DNA of 9,684 nucleotides from Nitrospiraceae bacterium (GTDB lineage: Bacteria > Nitrospirota_A > Leptospirillia > Leptospirillales > Leptospirillaceae). The number at the start of each line of letters is the position of its first letter. Positions within the stretch are counted from its first letter, which is position 1. The notes under the pieces are model-generated. The model ran no database searches. It was given only the letters and a program-made list of their open reading frames with translations, and was not told where the DNA came from. Shown here piece by piece: positions 1 to 7,932 of the stretch. The position numbers and the translations under genes are program-made. The stretch covers positions 1-9,684 of the forward strand of contig JAPTWQ010000108.1 of NCBI GenBank assembly GCA_028064945.1, in the 5' to 3' direction.

Positions 1-1
1 G

Positions 2-418
2 TCGAAAGCTCGTCTGGTGGAATTCGACATTTATATGGATTCACTCTTCGTTACCTCACTGAAAGGGGACGGTGTCATTTTTTCAACCCCAACCGGATCA
101 ACCGCCTATAACCTTTCCGCAGGTGGTCCCATCGTTTATCCGGAAATGGACGGAATCATCATGACACCGATTTGTCCGCACACACTCACCCATCGGCCCC
201 TCCTTCTCCCCGACCAGACACGTCTCGAGATTCTCATTAAAAAAGGGGATTCGGTCATCGTCACATTTGACGGACAGGTCGATCACCCCCTTGTCGCAGG
301 AGACTTGATCGAAATCACCCGATCGCCCGCCATGACGACCCTGATCGTATCGCCAGACAGGAACTATTTTGAGATATTGCGGGACAAGTTAAAGTGGGGA
401 GACCGGTCGCACAACTAG
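2..418 (+). CDS. nadK: NAD kinase, C-terminal part (5' end outside window)
   Basis: ATP-dependent NAD kinase phosphorylates NAD to NADP in the cytoplasm. The frame is open from base 2 with no start codon of its own; the GTG at 17 lies inside a conserved stretch (ARLVEFDIYMDS) and is not the true start. About 138 residues are visible, ending at TAG 416-418. They hold the family's C-terminal domain: a DGVIFSTPTGSTAYNLSAGG block (bases about 70-125), which is the NAD-binding signature, followed by the TPICPHTLTHRPLLLP block typical of bacterial NadK. The N-terminal GGDG motif would lie upstream of the window. The fragment carries no frameshift. An M14-type hydrolase gene follows 61 bases downstream on the same strand and may share its transcript. 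The identification is secure; the full length cannot be judged. Confidence 0.95.
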   Translation, partial: SKARLVEFDIYMDSLFVTSLKGDGVIFSTPTGSTAYNLSAGGPIVYPEMDGIIMTPICPHTLTHRPLLLPDQTRLEILIKKGDSVIVTFDGQVDHPLVAGDLIEITRSPAMTTLIVSPDRNYFEILRDKLKWGDRSHN

Positions 419-460
419 AATTTTCTTGAAGACAGAACAACGCTGCAGGGACGATTCCCA

Positions 461-467
461 AAGGAGG
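461..467 (+). promoter_or_regulatory. Ribosome binding site deciding the start of the M14 gene
   Basis: AAGGAGG lies 12 bases before the ATG at 480. The spacing is slightly long, but this is the only strong Shine-Dalgarno sequence in the gap after nadK. It favours ATG 480 over the in-frame TTG at 426, which has no such site before it. Confidence 0.7.
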
Positions 468-479
468 AAAGACGGCACA

Positions 480-1280
480 ATGGAGCAGATATTCGATCCG
501 GGAACTCTTCTGAAGGAAATGACTTCCGCTGCGGAAAAGGCAGGGGCGAACAAGATTCGGGTAAAAGGGCAGGTCGCCTGGGAAGGAAAGAGCGTTCCGA
601 TCCTCAAGATCCTTTTTCGGTCAAAACCGGAAAACCCCCGTGTTCTGTTATCAGCCGGTATTCACGGAGACGAGCCGGCCGGCCCCCATTCCGTTCTCTC
701 ACTTCTTCGGGCCTGGAAGGAAACCCCGCTTTCAACCTTTCTGCAGGAAATCAATCTTGATCTGTTTCCGATGATCAATCCCTCCGGACTGGATAAAAAC
801 ACCCGGGAGAATGCGGCAGGAATCGATCTGAACCGCGAATTTGCAAAGGGACACCCTGCACACGAGGTTCGCCTTCTGATGAATGACCTTCGACACAGGA
901 GATATGACCTGTCCGTAGAATTTCATGAAGATATTGACGCCAGGGGGTTCTATCTCTATGAACATTTTCCGGACGCCAAAGATCCGTTCGCGCCTTCCAT
1001 CATTTCCAGGCTGGAAGAAAACGGGTTGACAATCCTGAAGGATCCCGTGATTGAGGGAATGCCGGCACAAAACGGAATTATCCATCCGGGAAAAGGGCGC
1101 AAAAGGTCCCACTTTCGCCGGCACGGCTGGCCCATGGCAATCTACATGTTCCGGCATGGTACTCCCCGAACGATCACTCTGGAAACTCCCACCACGGCTC
1201 CGCTTGACCAGCGGATCCGAATGCATCGACTGGCCTTTGAAACCGCCCTCGAAAAACTTCTTCAATCCAAAAAAATGTAA
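480..1280 (+). CDS. M14-family zinc carboxypeptidase / succinylglutamate desuccinylase-aspartoacylase-like hydrolase
   Basis: A predicted zinc hydrolase of 266 residues that should cleave a peptide or N-acyl amino-acid bond; the substrate cannot be told from sequence. The zinc site reads H62-G-D-E65 in SAGIHGDEPAG, with the third ligand H149 in SVEFHED. NPSG (100-103), R109 and DLNR (116-119) match the substrate-binding Arg/Asn-Arg positions of M14 enzymes. TLETPT (234-239) supplies E235 as the probable catalytic Glu. There is no signal peptide or membrane segment, so it is probably cytoplasmic. The start is ATG 480 with AAGGAGG before it; a TTG 54 bases upstream would add 18 residues that look unlike the family. 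The length fits single-domain members such as the murein-peptide amidase MpaA or aspartoacylase-type enzymes. It follows nadK on the same strand and ends 20 bases from the convergent lptD stop. The fold assignment is firm; the function is open. Confidence 0.85.
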   Translation: MEQIFDPGTLLKEMTSAAEKAGANKIRVKGQVAWEGKSVPILKILFRSKPENPRVLLSAGIHGDEPAGPHSVLSLLRAWKETPLSTFLQEINLDLFPMINPSGLDKNTRENAAGIDLNREFAKGHPAHEVRLLMNDLRHRRYDLSVEFHEDIDARGFYLYEHFPDAKDPFAPSIISRLEENGLTILKDPVIEGMPAQNGIIHPGKGRKRSHFRRHGWPMAIYMFRHGTPRTITLETPTTAPLDQRIRMHRLAFETALEKLLQSKKM

Positions 1281-1290
1281 GAACTTTTTC
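1251..1290. terminator. Possible bidirectional terminator between convergent genes
   Basis: GAAAAACTTCTT (1251-1262) and AAGAACTTTTTC (1279-1290) form a 12-base inverted repeat with one mismatch and a 16-base loop. It spans the end of the M14 gene and enters the 20-base gap before the lptD stop. Each strand would carry an A-rich arm and a U-rich arm. The stem is AT-rich and hence weak, so a role as terminator is inferred from the position between two convergent genes more than from stability. Confidence 0.35.
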
Positions 1291-1300
1291 ATCTCCGGCA

Positions 1301-3601
1301 TCAGGGAACGGGCAGAGGCATGATCGGATTGATGATCGGGGCCAGAGCAGCAATCCCATTCAGGGATAGCGTAAATCCGAAGCCTGTCTGTGCGGGAAGA
1401 GGGGCGGGTTCCTGGACCACATAATACATGAAAGCAGCACTCCAGCATTTTCCGTTATACCCTCCATTGAACGATTCCATCTGAATGCCGGCGGAAGCTC
1501 CTCTCCCGAGATCATCGTAATAGGCAATCCCTCCGAAAATGCCCATCTTGGTCGTAAAATTGATGGCCGGGACGAGAAAATTGACATCCTCCGGCTGGTC
1601 ATACGCAACGGTCATCGCTGTCGGACTGAAAAAATTGCCCATCATGGGAACGCCCCCCTGACGAATGCCTGTTTGTCCGATCTGAAACTGGAAGAGGATC
1701 GGGGAATCCATCAGGGCCGCCTGATTGAGCACAATCGCCGTATCCTCCGTCTGGAAGTCTCCCTGCTGGGGATTGAAGAATCCTTCCCCAAAAACGGAGA
1801 CCGGATTTCCGGGAAGGATGTGGGCAGACGCATAAACAGGAGAAAACGGCTGATTGAGAGGGAGAAAAGGATTCGGCAGAAGTTGTCCCGCATAATCAAC
1901 GGGCGTTGAATTATATGGCTCGGTTCCCAGCTGATAGTCTTCTGCAAGTTTAAGGGACAACAATTCTTCCGAGCCATGGGAACCGTTGTAGAAGAACCTG
2001 TTCGTGACAGCATAATAGAGCGTGTTCATTCCGAGAATATTGTCTGTATATCCGCTCTGGATAATGGGAGTCTCATTGTTCTGGGGAGCATACTCATAAT
2101 CTGTATCAAACTGGATCTGATGCGTGAGGGTCCCTCCACCCAGAAAAGCCGGGAGAGTAAAGTTTCTCTCCAGGGTGGATTCGGCTGTCACTCCAAAGTT
2201 GGGAATCGTCTGGGCATAGGGGGACAACGTCGTATATGTCGTACTGTAGGCCGACTCGAGAACACGGGCATGCGGTGAGATCAGAAGTGCCCCATCTCCC
2301 AGAGAGAAGCTTCCGTCCAGGCTGGGCTCTATCACCCCCCTCTGCAGGTAGATCGACCCGGATTGGAACATCACGCCGGAGAGAAAGGAGGAAAAGTAAA
2401 ACGGCGAATCTCCAAGACGGTAGTCATAGAGGTTGCTGCTCCCCTGAGGAAGCTTTGAGACATTCGTGTTCAAACCCGGAAAAATATCTTCGTTATAGAT
2501 GCCGGCCAGATTGATTTCACTGTCGTCCTGATAAAAATTGGCGAAAACACTCGACATCATCATCGGACTGAACGTCATCGTGCTGCCGGCGCTCATCAGC
2601 TGGTAGAAGTCCTGAGCGCTCACATAATTTATGTTGCCGACAACCGTTGTATTTTCACCCATATAGGAATACAGGTCTGTCGTCGACATGATATTGCTGT
2701 GAAGGTTCAGTGCCGGATCATCCACTCCCTGCTGCAAAATATTGAAACTGAGGTTCTGGTTGGAAGAAATCGACTGCCGATAGGTGATCCCTTCCCCCAG
2801 ACCAAAATTTGACATTTCATCAAAGGTAAATGTCAGATCGTAAGAGGGATCGAGATTCCAGAAAAAGGAGTCGTAAAACACAACCCCCTGAATATTGTTG
2901 AACTGAACAAAGGGGAAGAGGAATCCCGACTTTTTTGGAGCCGTAGGGAAGGAAAAATAAGGAAGGTAAATGGCCGGGATGCCCTTGATGTCCAGAGTGT
3001 CTCCCACGCTCGAAAAATGGTCCCCCAGATAGACATCCCCGTTGTCCGTCGACAGAAGCCAGGTCGGGGATGTATTCGGCAGGCAGTCGCAGGTGGTGAC
3101 ACCACCGTCGATCACATGAAAGTGCTCCGGTGTAACCCTCTCGATCGTTTTTCCATGAATATAATAGGTATATTCCTGGCGGATATTTCCCTGATTGTAG
3201 AACTGGGTCGTCTGGACTTTTCCGTCGTAGACGGTCGCATGCCCGGTTTCAAGATTCATTTTCATCCGGGGACCTGTCATCAGCGTTTTCGGAGCCCGGA
3301 AACGAACATGGCCGGATGCCCACACGACATTTGTCTTCTTGTCGAGGATCAATTGATCGGCTTGAAGATAAAGGTTTCCTCTCTGCAGAAAGGCATGGCC
3401 ATTGGCATGGATCAAATGCGTCCGGTGATTGAATCGGATATGGTCCGCCAAGACCGAAACCTTGTCCGGGTTCGGAGATCCCGCAGAAGGCCCCTCCGCA
3501 GCAAATGCCCATGTGCAATTCAAAAAGCAGGTGAAAATGATCAGCAGAAGAATGGAATGGAGTCGTGCGTGCATCCGACTGTGAAAAGTGCCGGACCGCA
3601 T
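1301..3601 (-). CDS. lptD: LPS-assembly protein LptD (OstA/Imp), outer-membrane translocon
   Basis: LptD is the outer-membrane beta-barrel that, with LptE, inserts lipopolysaccharide into the outer leaflet. The 766-residue product is close to the family's usual length. Residues about 12-34 form a hydrophobic signal peptide with a plausible cut after AFA. Residues about 48-160 form the periplasmic OstA/LptA-like domain, with repeated segments such as ADHIRFNHRTHLIHANGHAFLQ. The barrel begins after the diagnostic PAIYLPYFSFPTAPKKSGFL stretch (209-228) and shows alternating, aromatic-rich strands including NTLYYAVTNRFFYNG. Cysteines at 171 and 173 and a single C719 (GKCWS) near the C terminus sit where LptD forms its long-range disulfide. 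The ATG at 3601 is chosen; a GTG just before it (3604) is also in frame. The folC stop overlaps the ATG by one base (TGATG) and no Shine-Dalgarno is visible, so translation probably depends on coupling to folC. A proline-rich tail ends the protein. Confidence 0.93.
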   Translation of the reverse strand: MRSGTFHSRMHARLHSILLLIIFTCFLNCTWAFAAEGPSAGSPNPDKVSVLADHIRFNHRTHLIHANGHAFLQRGNLYLQADQLILDKKTNVVWASGHVRFRAPKTLMTGPRMKMNLETGHATVYDGKVQTTQFYNQGNIRQEYTYYIHGKTIERVTPEHFHVIDGGVTTCDCLPNTSPTWLLSTDNGDVYLGDHFSSVGDTLDIKGIPAIYLPYFSFPTAPKKSGFLFPFVQFNNIQGVVFYDSFFWNLDPSYDLTFTFDEMSNFGLGEGITYRQSISSNQNLSFNILQQGVDDPALNLHSNIMSTTDLYSYMGENTTVVGNINYVSAQDFYQLMSAGSTMTFSPMMMSSVFANFYQDDSEINLAGIYNEDIFPGLNTNVSKLPQGSSNLYDYRLGDSPFYFSSFLSGVMFQSGSIYLQRGVIEPSLDGSFSLGDGALLISPHARVLESAYSTTYTTLSPYAQTIPNFGVTAESTLERNFTLPAFLGGGTLTHQIQFDTDYEYAPQNNETPIIQSGYTDNILGMNTLYYAVTNRFFYNGSHGSEELLSLKLAEDYQLGTEPYNSTPVDYAGQLLPNPFLPLNQPFSPVYASAHILPGNPVSVFGEGFFNPQQGDFQTEDTAIVLNQAALMDSPILFQFQIGQTGIRQGGVPMMGNFFSPTAMTVAYDQPEDVNFLVPAINFTTKMGIFGGIAYYDDLGRGASAGIQMESFNGGYNGKCWSAAFMYYVVQEPAPLPAQTGFGFTLSLNGIAALAPIINPIMPLPVP

Positions 3602-4935
3602 CACGATGGAGGAGAGGCAGAGGTGCGCTCGCCTGCATGCAGGGGAGAATCATCTCCCGAAAGCCATTTCTGAACACCTGCAACAAGGTAGAGGGAGCCG
3701 GTCACCACCAGAAGCCGGTCCGGCTCACCGGCAACCCAGTTGAAAGCCGATTGGCATATTTCCTTGAAAGAACCCGTGCGACAATCGATACCGGACCTTT
3801 GTTCCCTGAGATAAGAGGCAATGGTCAACGGTTCAACCCCATTGGTCCCGGGGGGAACAGTCAAAAAGAAGTGATCACCGGCTTCAGCGAAGATATGTGC
3901 CATAGACCGCCAGTCTTTCTCCCTGAGAAATCCGGAAAGGAAAGCGACTTTTCCGTTCTCTTGGCGAACGGCCTGAATTTGTCGAACGAGGTGTTCGGCC
4001 GCTTCGGGATTGTGGGCACCATCGAGAAAAGCGGAAAAACCCGGCACAGGTTCCCATCTTCCCGAATGAAACAGATGGAGAAGGGCCCCCCGAACGGTCT
4101 CTTGCGAGACGGGCCACGGAGCGACGCTTACGGTTGCCAGGGCGGTCAGGAGATTATGGAGCTGATATTCGGCAGTCAGACTCGACCGATAGGTTCCGGA
4201 AAGAGCCTGTCCGGAAAAAGAAAAGGCACGCTCTCCGGCCTCTGTTTCCCCCTCCCATTTCCCGTCAAAGTCCTGTCCCCGAAGAAGGGGACGAAATCCA
4301 CGAAGGGACCTCTGCCTCTCCCATTCCGGAAGAACTTCGGGAGGGATCGTTCCAACAAAAGGTTTTCCAGAACGGCCGATCGCCGCTTTTTCCTGAAGAA
4401 TCAACTCCAAGGTGTCCCCCAGAATCTCCGTATGGTCCTTGGCCAAAGAGGTCAGGACGGAAACCTCCGGAACACAGAGGGAAGTCGCATCCCATCTCCC
4501 GCCCATCCCGACTTCCAGAACCGCAAGGTCAATACGGGAAAGGCTGAAAACAAGAAAGGAGACGGCCGTCAGGGTCTCAAAAAAGGTCAGACTCACCCCT
4601 GTCTTTTCCTGGGCCAGGCAGACGCTTTGCATTGCCTCCAGAAAAACATCTGTTTCGACAAGGGTCCCGTCGATACGTATACGTTCCCGCACGTCCAGGA
4701 GATGGGGAGAGGTAAACAGTCCTGTCCTCAGGCCAGCGCGACGATAAATAAGATCCAGGATGACGCAGGTGGATCCTTTGCCATTTGTGCCGGTTATCTG
4801 AATGGCCGGAAATTTATCTTGCGGGGATCCAAGTTCGGAAAGGACTTTTGAAATCGAGTCCAGTTCCGGATGAACGCCATGGCGTGTCAGGGATGCCAGA
4901 TAGTCTGTCGCAGAGGATAAATCGGCGAACTTCAA
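3601..4935 (-). CDS. folC: Bifunctional dihydrofolate synthase / folylpolyglutamate synthase
   Basis: A Mur-ligase-family enzyme that adds glutamate to dihydropteroate and to folates, using ATP, in the cytoplasm. The 444 residues show the P-loop GTNGKGST (49-56), FTSPHL (74-79), FFETLTA (118-124), EVGMGGRWDAT (141-151) with Mg-binding E141, DHTEILGDTL (167-176), the EKAAI segment with K183 (the lysine usually carbamylated), and DGAHNP (305-310) at the start of the C-terminal domain, ending in VTGSLYLVAG. The start is TTG at 4935, directly after the accD TGA, with GGAGAAGG ten bases upstream. Residues 8-40 (SSATDYLASLTRHGVHPELD onward) already match the family's N terminus, so a later start would cut conserved sequence. 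It abuts accD upstream and shares one base with lptD downstream. Whether both activities are present cannot be told from motifs. Confidence 0.95.
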   Translation of the reverse strand: MKFADLSSATDYLASLTRHGVHPELDSISKVLSELGSPQDKFPAIQITGTNGKGSTCVILDLIYRRAGLRTGLFTSPHLLDVRERIRIDGTLVETDVFLEAMQSVCLAQEKTGVSLTFFETLTAVSFLVFSLSRIDLAVLEVGMGGRWDATSLCVPEVSVLTSLAKDHTEILGDTLELILQEKAAIGRSGKPFVGTIPPEVLPEWERQRSLRGFRPLLRGQDFDGKWEGETEAGERAFSFSGQALSGTYRSSLTAEYQLHNLLTALATVSVAPWPVSQETVRGALLHLFHSGRWEPVPGFSAFLDGAHNPEAAEHLVRQIQAVRQENGKVAFLSGFLREKDWRSMAHIFAEAGDHFFLTVPPGTNGVEPLTIASYLREQRSGIDCRTGSFKEICQSAFNWVAGEPDRLLVVTGSLYLVAGVQKWLSGDDSPLHAGERTSASPPS

Positions 4936-5850
4936 TCACTCCCTGCCTTCTCCCCCGACAGGAAGTGATTTGCATGAGGAACCGGAGGAAGAAAAAATGC
5001 ACATCAGCTGGGACAAGGTCTCCTTCAGTCGCCCTCGTTCCACGACCATATCCAGAAATCCGTGGGACAGGAGAAATTCGGCGCGCTGAAATCCTTCCGG
5101 CAGCTGTTGTTTGATTGTCTGCTCAATCACTCTTGGGCCTGCAAAACCGATCAGGGATCGCGGCTCTGCCAGAATAATGTCTCCCAGCATGGCAAAACTT
5201 GCCGTCACGCCTCCAAAAGTCGGGTCGGTCAAAACAGAAAAAAACGGGATGGAGGCTTGATGCAGACGGCTGATCGCAGCGCTTGTTCTTGCCATCTGCA
5301 TAAGAGAAAAGATTCCCTCCTGCATCCGTGCACCACCAGAAGACGTGACCAGAACAAGGGGAACACGCTTTTCCAGAGATCTTTCAGCAGCCCGAACAAC
5401 CTTTTCTCCCACAACGGAACCCATGCTTCCGCCCATAAAACCAAAAGAAAACACACCAAGAACTGCGGGCTTCCCGACAATGGAACATTCACCAATCCGA
5501 ATCGCGTCGGAAAGTCCCGTTTTTTTCTGTGCCGCTTTCAGGCGATCCGTATACCGCACACTATCCGTAAATTCGAGCGGATCCACCGATTCGACATTCT
5601 GGCTGAACTCTTCAAAGCTTCCCGGATCGGAGAGCTGGCAGATCCGTTCTTCCACGGTAATGGGAAAATGATAGTTACACTTGGGGCAGACCTTTCCCGC
5701 TTTTTCAACTTCCTTCCGATAAACGATCTGCCGGCAAAGCGAACATTTTATCCACAACCCTTCGGGGATCCGGATCTTTTTCTCCGAATCCATCGGCCTT
5801 TTGTCCTCCGCTCCCCCATCAACCTGCCGGGAACGTGTCAGCCAACCCAT
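4936..5850 (-). CDS. accD: Acetyl-CoA carboxylase carboxyltransferase subunit beta
   Basis: The beta subunit of the carboxyltransferase moves the carboxyl group from biotin carboxyl carrier protein to acetyl-CoA, giving malonyl-CoA for fatty-acid synthesis. It works as a heterotetramer with AccA, whose gene is not in this window. The 304 residues have the usual length. A four-cysteine zinc ribbon lies near the N terminus (C36, C39, C55, C58). The crotonase-like core shows VTSSGGARMQEG (168-179), DPTFGGVTASFA (209-220) and IGFAGPRVIEQT (234-245). ATG 5850 follows AGGAGGT by six bases, which settles the start. It is the only gene of the minus-strand run with a real gap before it (52 bases after trpA), and that gap carries a repeated octamer with hairpin potential. 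Its TGA is followed directly by the folC TTG. Confidence 0.97.
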   Translation of the reverse strand: MGWLTRSRQVDGGAEDKRPMDSEKKIRIPEGLWIKCSLCRQIVYRKEVEKAGKVCPKCNYHFPITVEERICQLSDPGSFEEFSQNVESVDPLEFTDSVRYTDRLKAAQKKTGLSDAIRIGECSIVGKPAVLGVFSFGFMGGSMGSVVGEKVVRAAERSLEKRVPLVLVTSSGGARMQEGIFSLMQMARTSAAISRLHQASIPFFSVLTDPTFGGVTASFAMLGDIILAEPRSLIGFAGPRVIEQTIKQQLPEGFQRAEFLLSHGFLDMVVERGRLKETLSQLMCIFSSSGSSCKSLPVGGEGRE

Positions 5851-5856
5851 TTCATG

Positions 5857-5863
5857 ACCTCCT
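5857..5863 (-). promoter_or_regulatory. Strong ribosome binding site of accD
   Basis: AGGAGGT on the minus strand lies six bases before the accD ATG (5850). It is among the strongest sites in the run and sits at the only non-overlapping junction, which suggests accD is translated independently of trpA. An out-of-frame ATG (5856-5854) lies between it and the real start. Confidence 0.75.
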
Positions 5864-5885
5864 GAGAATCCTGTTCGAAAAAGAG

Positions 5886-5929
5886 ACAGAACCGATGCAT
5901 TGTCAACACAGAACCTCCGAGGGTTCTGT
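5886..5929 (-). repeat. Three copies of an octamer able to form alternative hairpins at the trpA/accD junction
   Basis: Read as minus-strand mRNA, ACAGAACC (5929-5922) is followed by GGTTCTGT (5915-5908) after a 6-base loop and by a second GGTTCTGT (5893-5886) after 28 bases. All three are exact. The first arm can pair with either later copy but not with both. The near pairing lies entirely in the last codons of trpA, ending three bases before the stop codon; the far pairing is followed directly by CTCTTTTTCG, a short U-tract in the RNA. The repeat is seen directly; any regulatory or terminator role is inference. Confidence 0.6.
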
Positions 5930-6697
5930 TACCGAACGGGCGACGGTACAGAAAGAGGACAAAAGTTTTATCCAGCTTTCCGGATCAGACTCTTCACGAA
6001 CAAGACGTGAACCAACAATGACCCCGTCCGCAAACTGAAGAACCTTTGCGGCAACGGCGGGGGACTGAATCCCGAAACCGACGCACACCGGAGATTCTGT
6101 CTGGGACCGGATCCGGTCAACCATCAGGGAAAGTGTTCCGGTTTCGGACAACTCTTTTCCTGTGGTTCCCAACAATGAAACAAGGTAAATAAAATCCTCG
6201 GATCTTGCAACAATCCTTTTCATTCTCTTTTCAGACGTCGTCAGGGAGACAAACGGGATCAGGGAAAGTTTGGCCGAATGAAAGGTTTTTCGGACAGAGG
6301 TTGCATCTTCATAGGACAAGTCCGGAATAACCGCACCCCGAATACCACCGGTCTTTTGGGCCAACGAAACAAAATTTTCGAGACCCATCGCAAAAAAAAG
6401 ATTGAAGTATGTCATCAGGTAAATGGGAGGACGCTCCTGAACAGGAATCGTTTCGAGCCAGAGAAGCAGGTTTCTTAACGATGTGCTCGGACAAAGAGAC
6501 CTTTGTGCCGCCTCCTGAATCACCGGACCATCTGCGGTCGGATCGGAGAAGGGCACACCCAGCTCGACAGCCCAGACACCTTCTTTTTTCGCCTCTCGCA
6601 ATAATTTTTCTGTCACGTTCAGGTCCGGATCCCCTGCCATCAGGTAAGGAATGACTTTCTTCGAGCCAAACCGGCGGTCCGTGTTCCCGGCTTTCAT
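5903..6697 (-). CDS. trpA: Tryptophan synthase alpha chain
   Basis: The alpha subunit splits indole-3-glycerol phosphate into indole and glyceraldehyde-3-phosphate and channels the indole to TrpB. The 264 residues have the usual length and form a TIM barrel. Visible are PYLMAGDPD (17-25), [15 protein letters not shown] (44-58) with the catalytic pair E45 and D56, the IPDLSYEDA loop (124-132), [10 protein letters not shown] (171-180) with the conserved Tyr, and the phosphate-binding FGIQSP (208-213) and GVIVGSR (225-231). ATG 6697 overlaps the trpB stop in the classic ATGA form, and AAGGGGGT lies nine bases upstream inside trpB. The partners' 4-base overlap suits equal production of the two subunits. 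The 3' end contains two arms of a repeated octamer. No key residue is missing. Confidence 0.97.
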   Translation of the reverse strand: MKAGNTDRRFGSKKVIPYLMAGDPDLNVTEKLLREAKKEGVWAVELGVPFSDPTADGPVIQEAAQRSLCPSTSLRNLLLWLETIPVQERPPIYLMTYFNLFFAMGLENFVSLAQKTGGIRGAVIPDLSYEDATSVRKTFHSAKLSLIPFVSLTTSEKRMKRIVARSEDFIYLVSLLGTTGKELSETGTLSLMVDRIRSQTESPVCVGFGIQSPAVAAKVLQFADGVIVGSRLVREESDPESWIKLLSSFCTVARSVTEPSEVLC

Positions 6698-7932
6698 GTC
6701 AGGCTTACCCCCTTGATTCGAGCGACTTCCATCACATCCTTGTCTCCCCGGCCTGAAAGATTGACCAGAATGATTCGGGAACGGTCCATTTGTCGAGCCA
6801 GACGAATTGCACCCGCAATGGCATGGGCACTTTCAAGTGCAGGCAGGATACCTTCCGTTCTGGACAGCATTTCGAACCCTTCCATCGCTTCTTCGTCCGA
6901 CACGGATGAAAAAACGATCCTCCCGGAATCCCGGTAGTATGCCAGCTCCGGACCGACCGCCGAATAGTCGAGACCCGCCGAAACGGAATGTGTTTTCTCG
7001 ATTTGGCCGTCGTTATCCTGGAGCACATAGGTTTTCGATCCCTGCAGGACCCCGACCCGTCCAGTCTGAAAGCGCGCGGCGTGTTCCCCGGGGTTCATGG
7101 AACGCCCACCGGCTTCCATCCCCCATAAGGCGCATTGATGGTCGGACAGGAATGGGTAAAAGAGTCCCATAGCATTGCTCCCTCCCCCCACACAAGCCAC
7201 CAGCGCATCGGGAAGACGGCCTTCCTTCCGCAGAATCTGCTTTCTGGCCTCCCGTCCAATCACCGACTGAAAGGAACGAACCATCAGCGGAAACGGATGG
7301 GGACCGAATGCGGTACCAAGCACATAGTGCGTGGTCAAAACGGATTGGGACCAGTCCCGGAGAGCTTCGCTGATCGCATCTTTCAGGGTCTTCGTCCCCT
7401 GATCGACCGGTCGAACCGTTGCCCCCAGAAGATTCATCCGGAATACGTTCAATGCTTGCCGCCGGACATCCTCTGATCCCATATATATTTCGCATTCAAA
7501 TTTATACCGGGCTGCCACTGTCGCCGTGGCAACACCATGCTGACCGGCCCCTGTCTCGGCAATGAGCCTTTTTTTCCCCATCCTCCTCGCCAGAAGGGCC
7601 TGTCCCACGGTGTTGTTGATCTTGTGGGCACCCGTATGGTTCAGGTCTTCCCTCTTCAGATAAAGACGGGCCCCTCCTATTTTTTCGGTCAATGCTTCCG
7701 CAAAATACAGAGGACTCGGCCGTCCGATGAAGTCCTTGTATACCGCCTCCATTTCCCGGTGAAAGGCGTTGTCTTTCCAAGCTGTCCGGAAAGCGTCTTC
7801 GAGCTCATACAGTGCTTCTATCAGGGATTCCGACACAAAGCGTCCGCCAAACTCTCCGAAATATCCATTTTTGTCCGGAAGGGATGACGGCCGGCGAAAG
7901 GACGGAGCCGTCACTTTGCTACGTGTTTCCAT
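6694..7932 (-). CDS. trpB: Tryptophan synthase beta chain (TrpB1 type)
   Basis: A PLP enzyme that joins indole and L-serine to give tryptophan, in an alpha2beta2 complex with TrpA. From ATG 7932 the product has 412 residues. It shows [11 protein letters not shown] near the N terminus, [16 protein letters not shown] (92-107) with the PLP lysine K104, [10 protein letters not shown] (126-135) with catalytic E126, the phosphate loop GGGSNAMG (249-256), and [11 protein letters not shown] near the C terminus, the usual Ser-containing cofactor site. Length and motifs are of the standard TrpA-dependent form, not the longer TrpB2 group. The frame opens with a TTG at 7950, but the bases there form the AGGAGG ribosome binding site for ATG 7932, so the shorter form is right. 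The start lies 14 bases inside trpF, and the stop overlaps trpA by four bases. Confidence 0.97.
   Translation of the reverse strand: METRSKVTAPSFRRPSSLPDKNGYFGEFGGRFVSESLIEALYELEDAFRTAWKDNAFHREMEAVYKDFIGRPSPLYFAEALTEKIGGARLYLKREDLNHTGAHKINNTVGQALLARRMGKKRLIAETGAGQHGVATATVAARYKFECEIYMGSEDVRRQALNVFRMNLLGATVRPVDQGTKTLKDAISEALRDWSQSVLTTHYVLGTAFGPHPFPLMVRSFQSVIGREARKQILRKEGRLPDALVACVGGGSNAMGLFYPFLSDHQCALWGMEAGGRSMNPGEHAARFQTGRVGVLQGSKTYVLQDNDGQIEKTHSVSAGLDYSAVGPELAYYRDSGRIVFSSVSDEEAMEGFEMLSRTEGILPALESAHAIAGAIRLARQMDRSRIILVNLSGRGDKDVMEVARIKGVSLT

Noticed and set aside
426..479. TTG at 426 as the start of the M14 gene
   Set aside because: No Shine-Dalgarno precedes it, and the 18 added residues are polar and unlike the family; ATG 480 has AAGGAGG upstream.
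732..1448. A 238-codon minus-strand open frame across the M14 gene and the end of lptD
   Set aside because: It conflicts with the zinc-site motifs on the + strand and with the lptD frame, and its product looks like no known family.
3565..4851. A 428-codon open frame on the + strand opposite folC
   Set aside because: It is antisense to a gene with full FolC motifs, its product is rich in Arg, Gly, Lys and Pro with no recognisable domain, and no ribosome binding site fits. Long antisense frames arise easily from the codon bias of the real gene.
5062..5865. A 267-codon open frame on the + strand opposite accD
   Set aside because: Antisense to the conserved carboxyltransferase core, with no motif or credible start signal.
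5878..5906. A minus-strand TTGACA (5906-5901) as the -35 box of an accD promoter
   Set aside because: The hexamer is exact, but at 16-18 bases spacing there is only a T-run and nothing like TATAAT. It may still be weak, but I cannot support a promoter.
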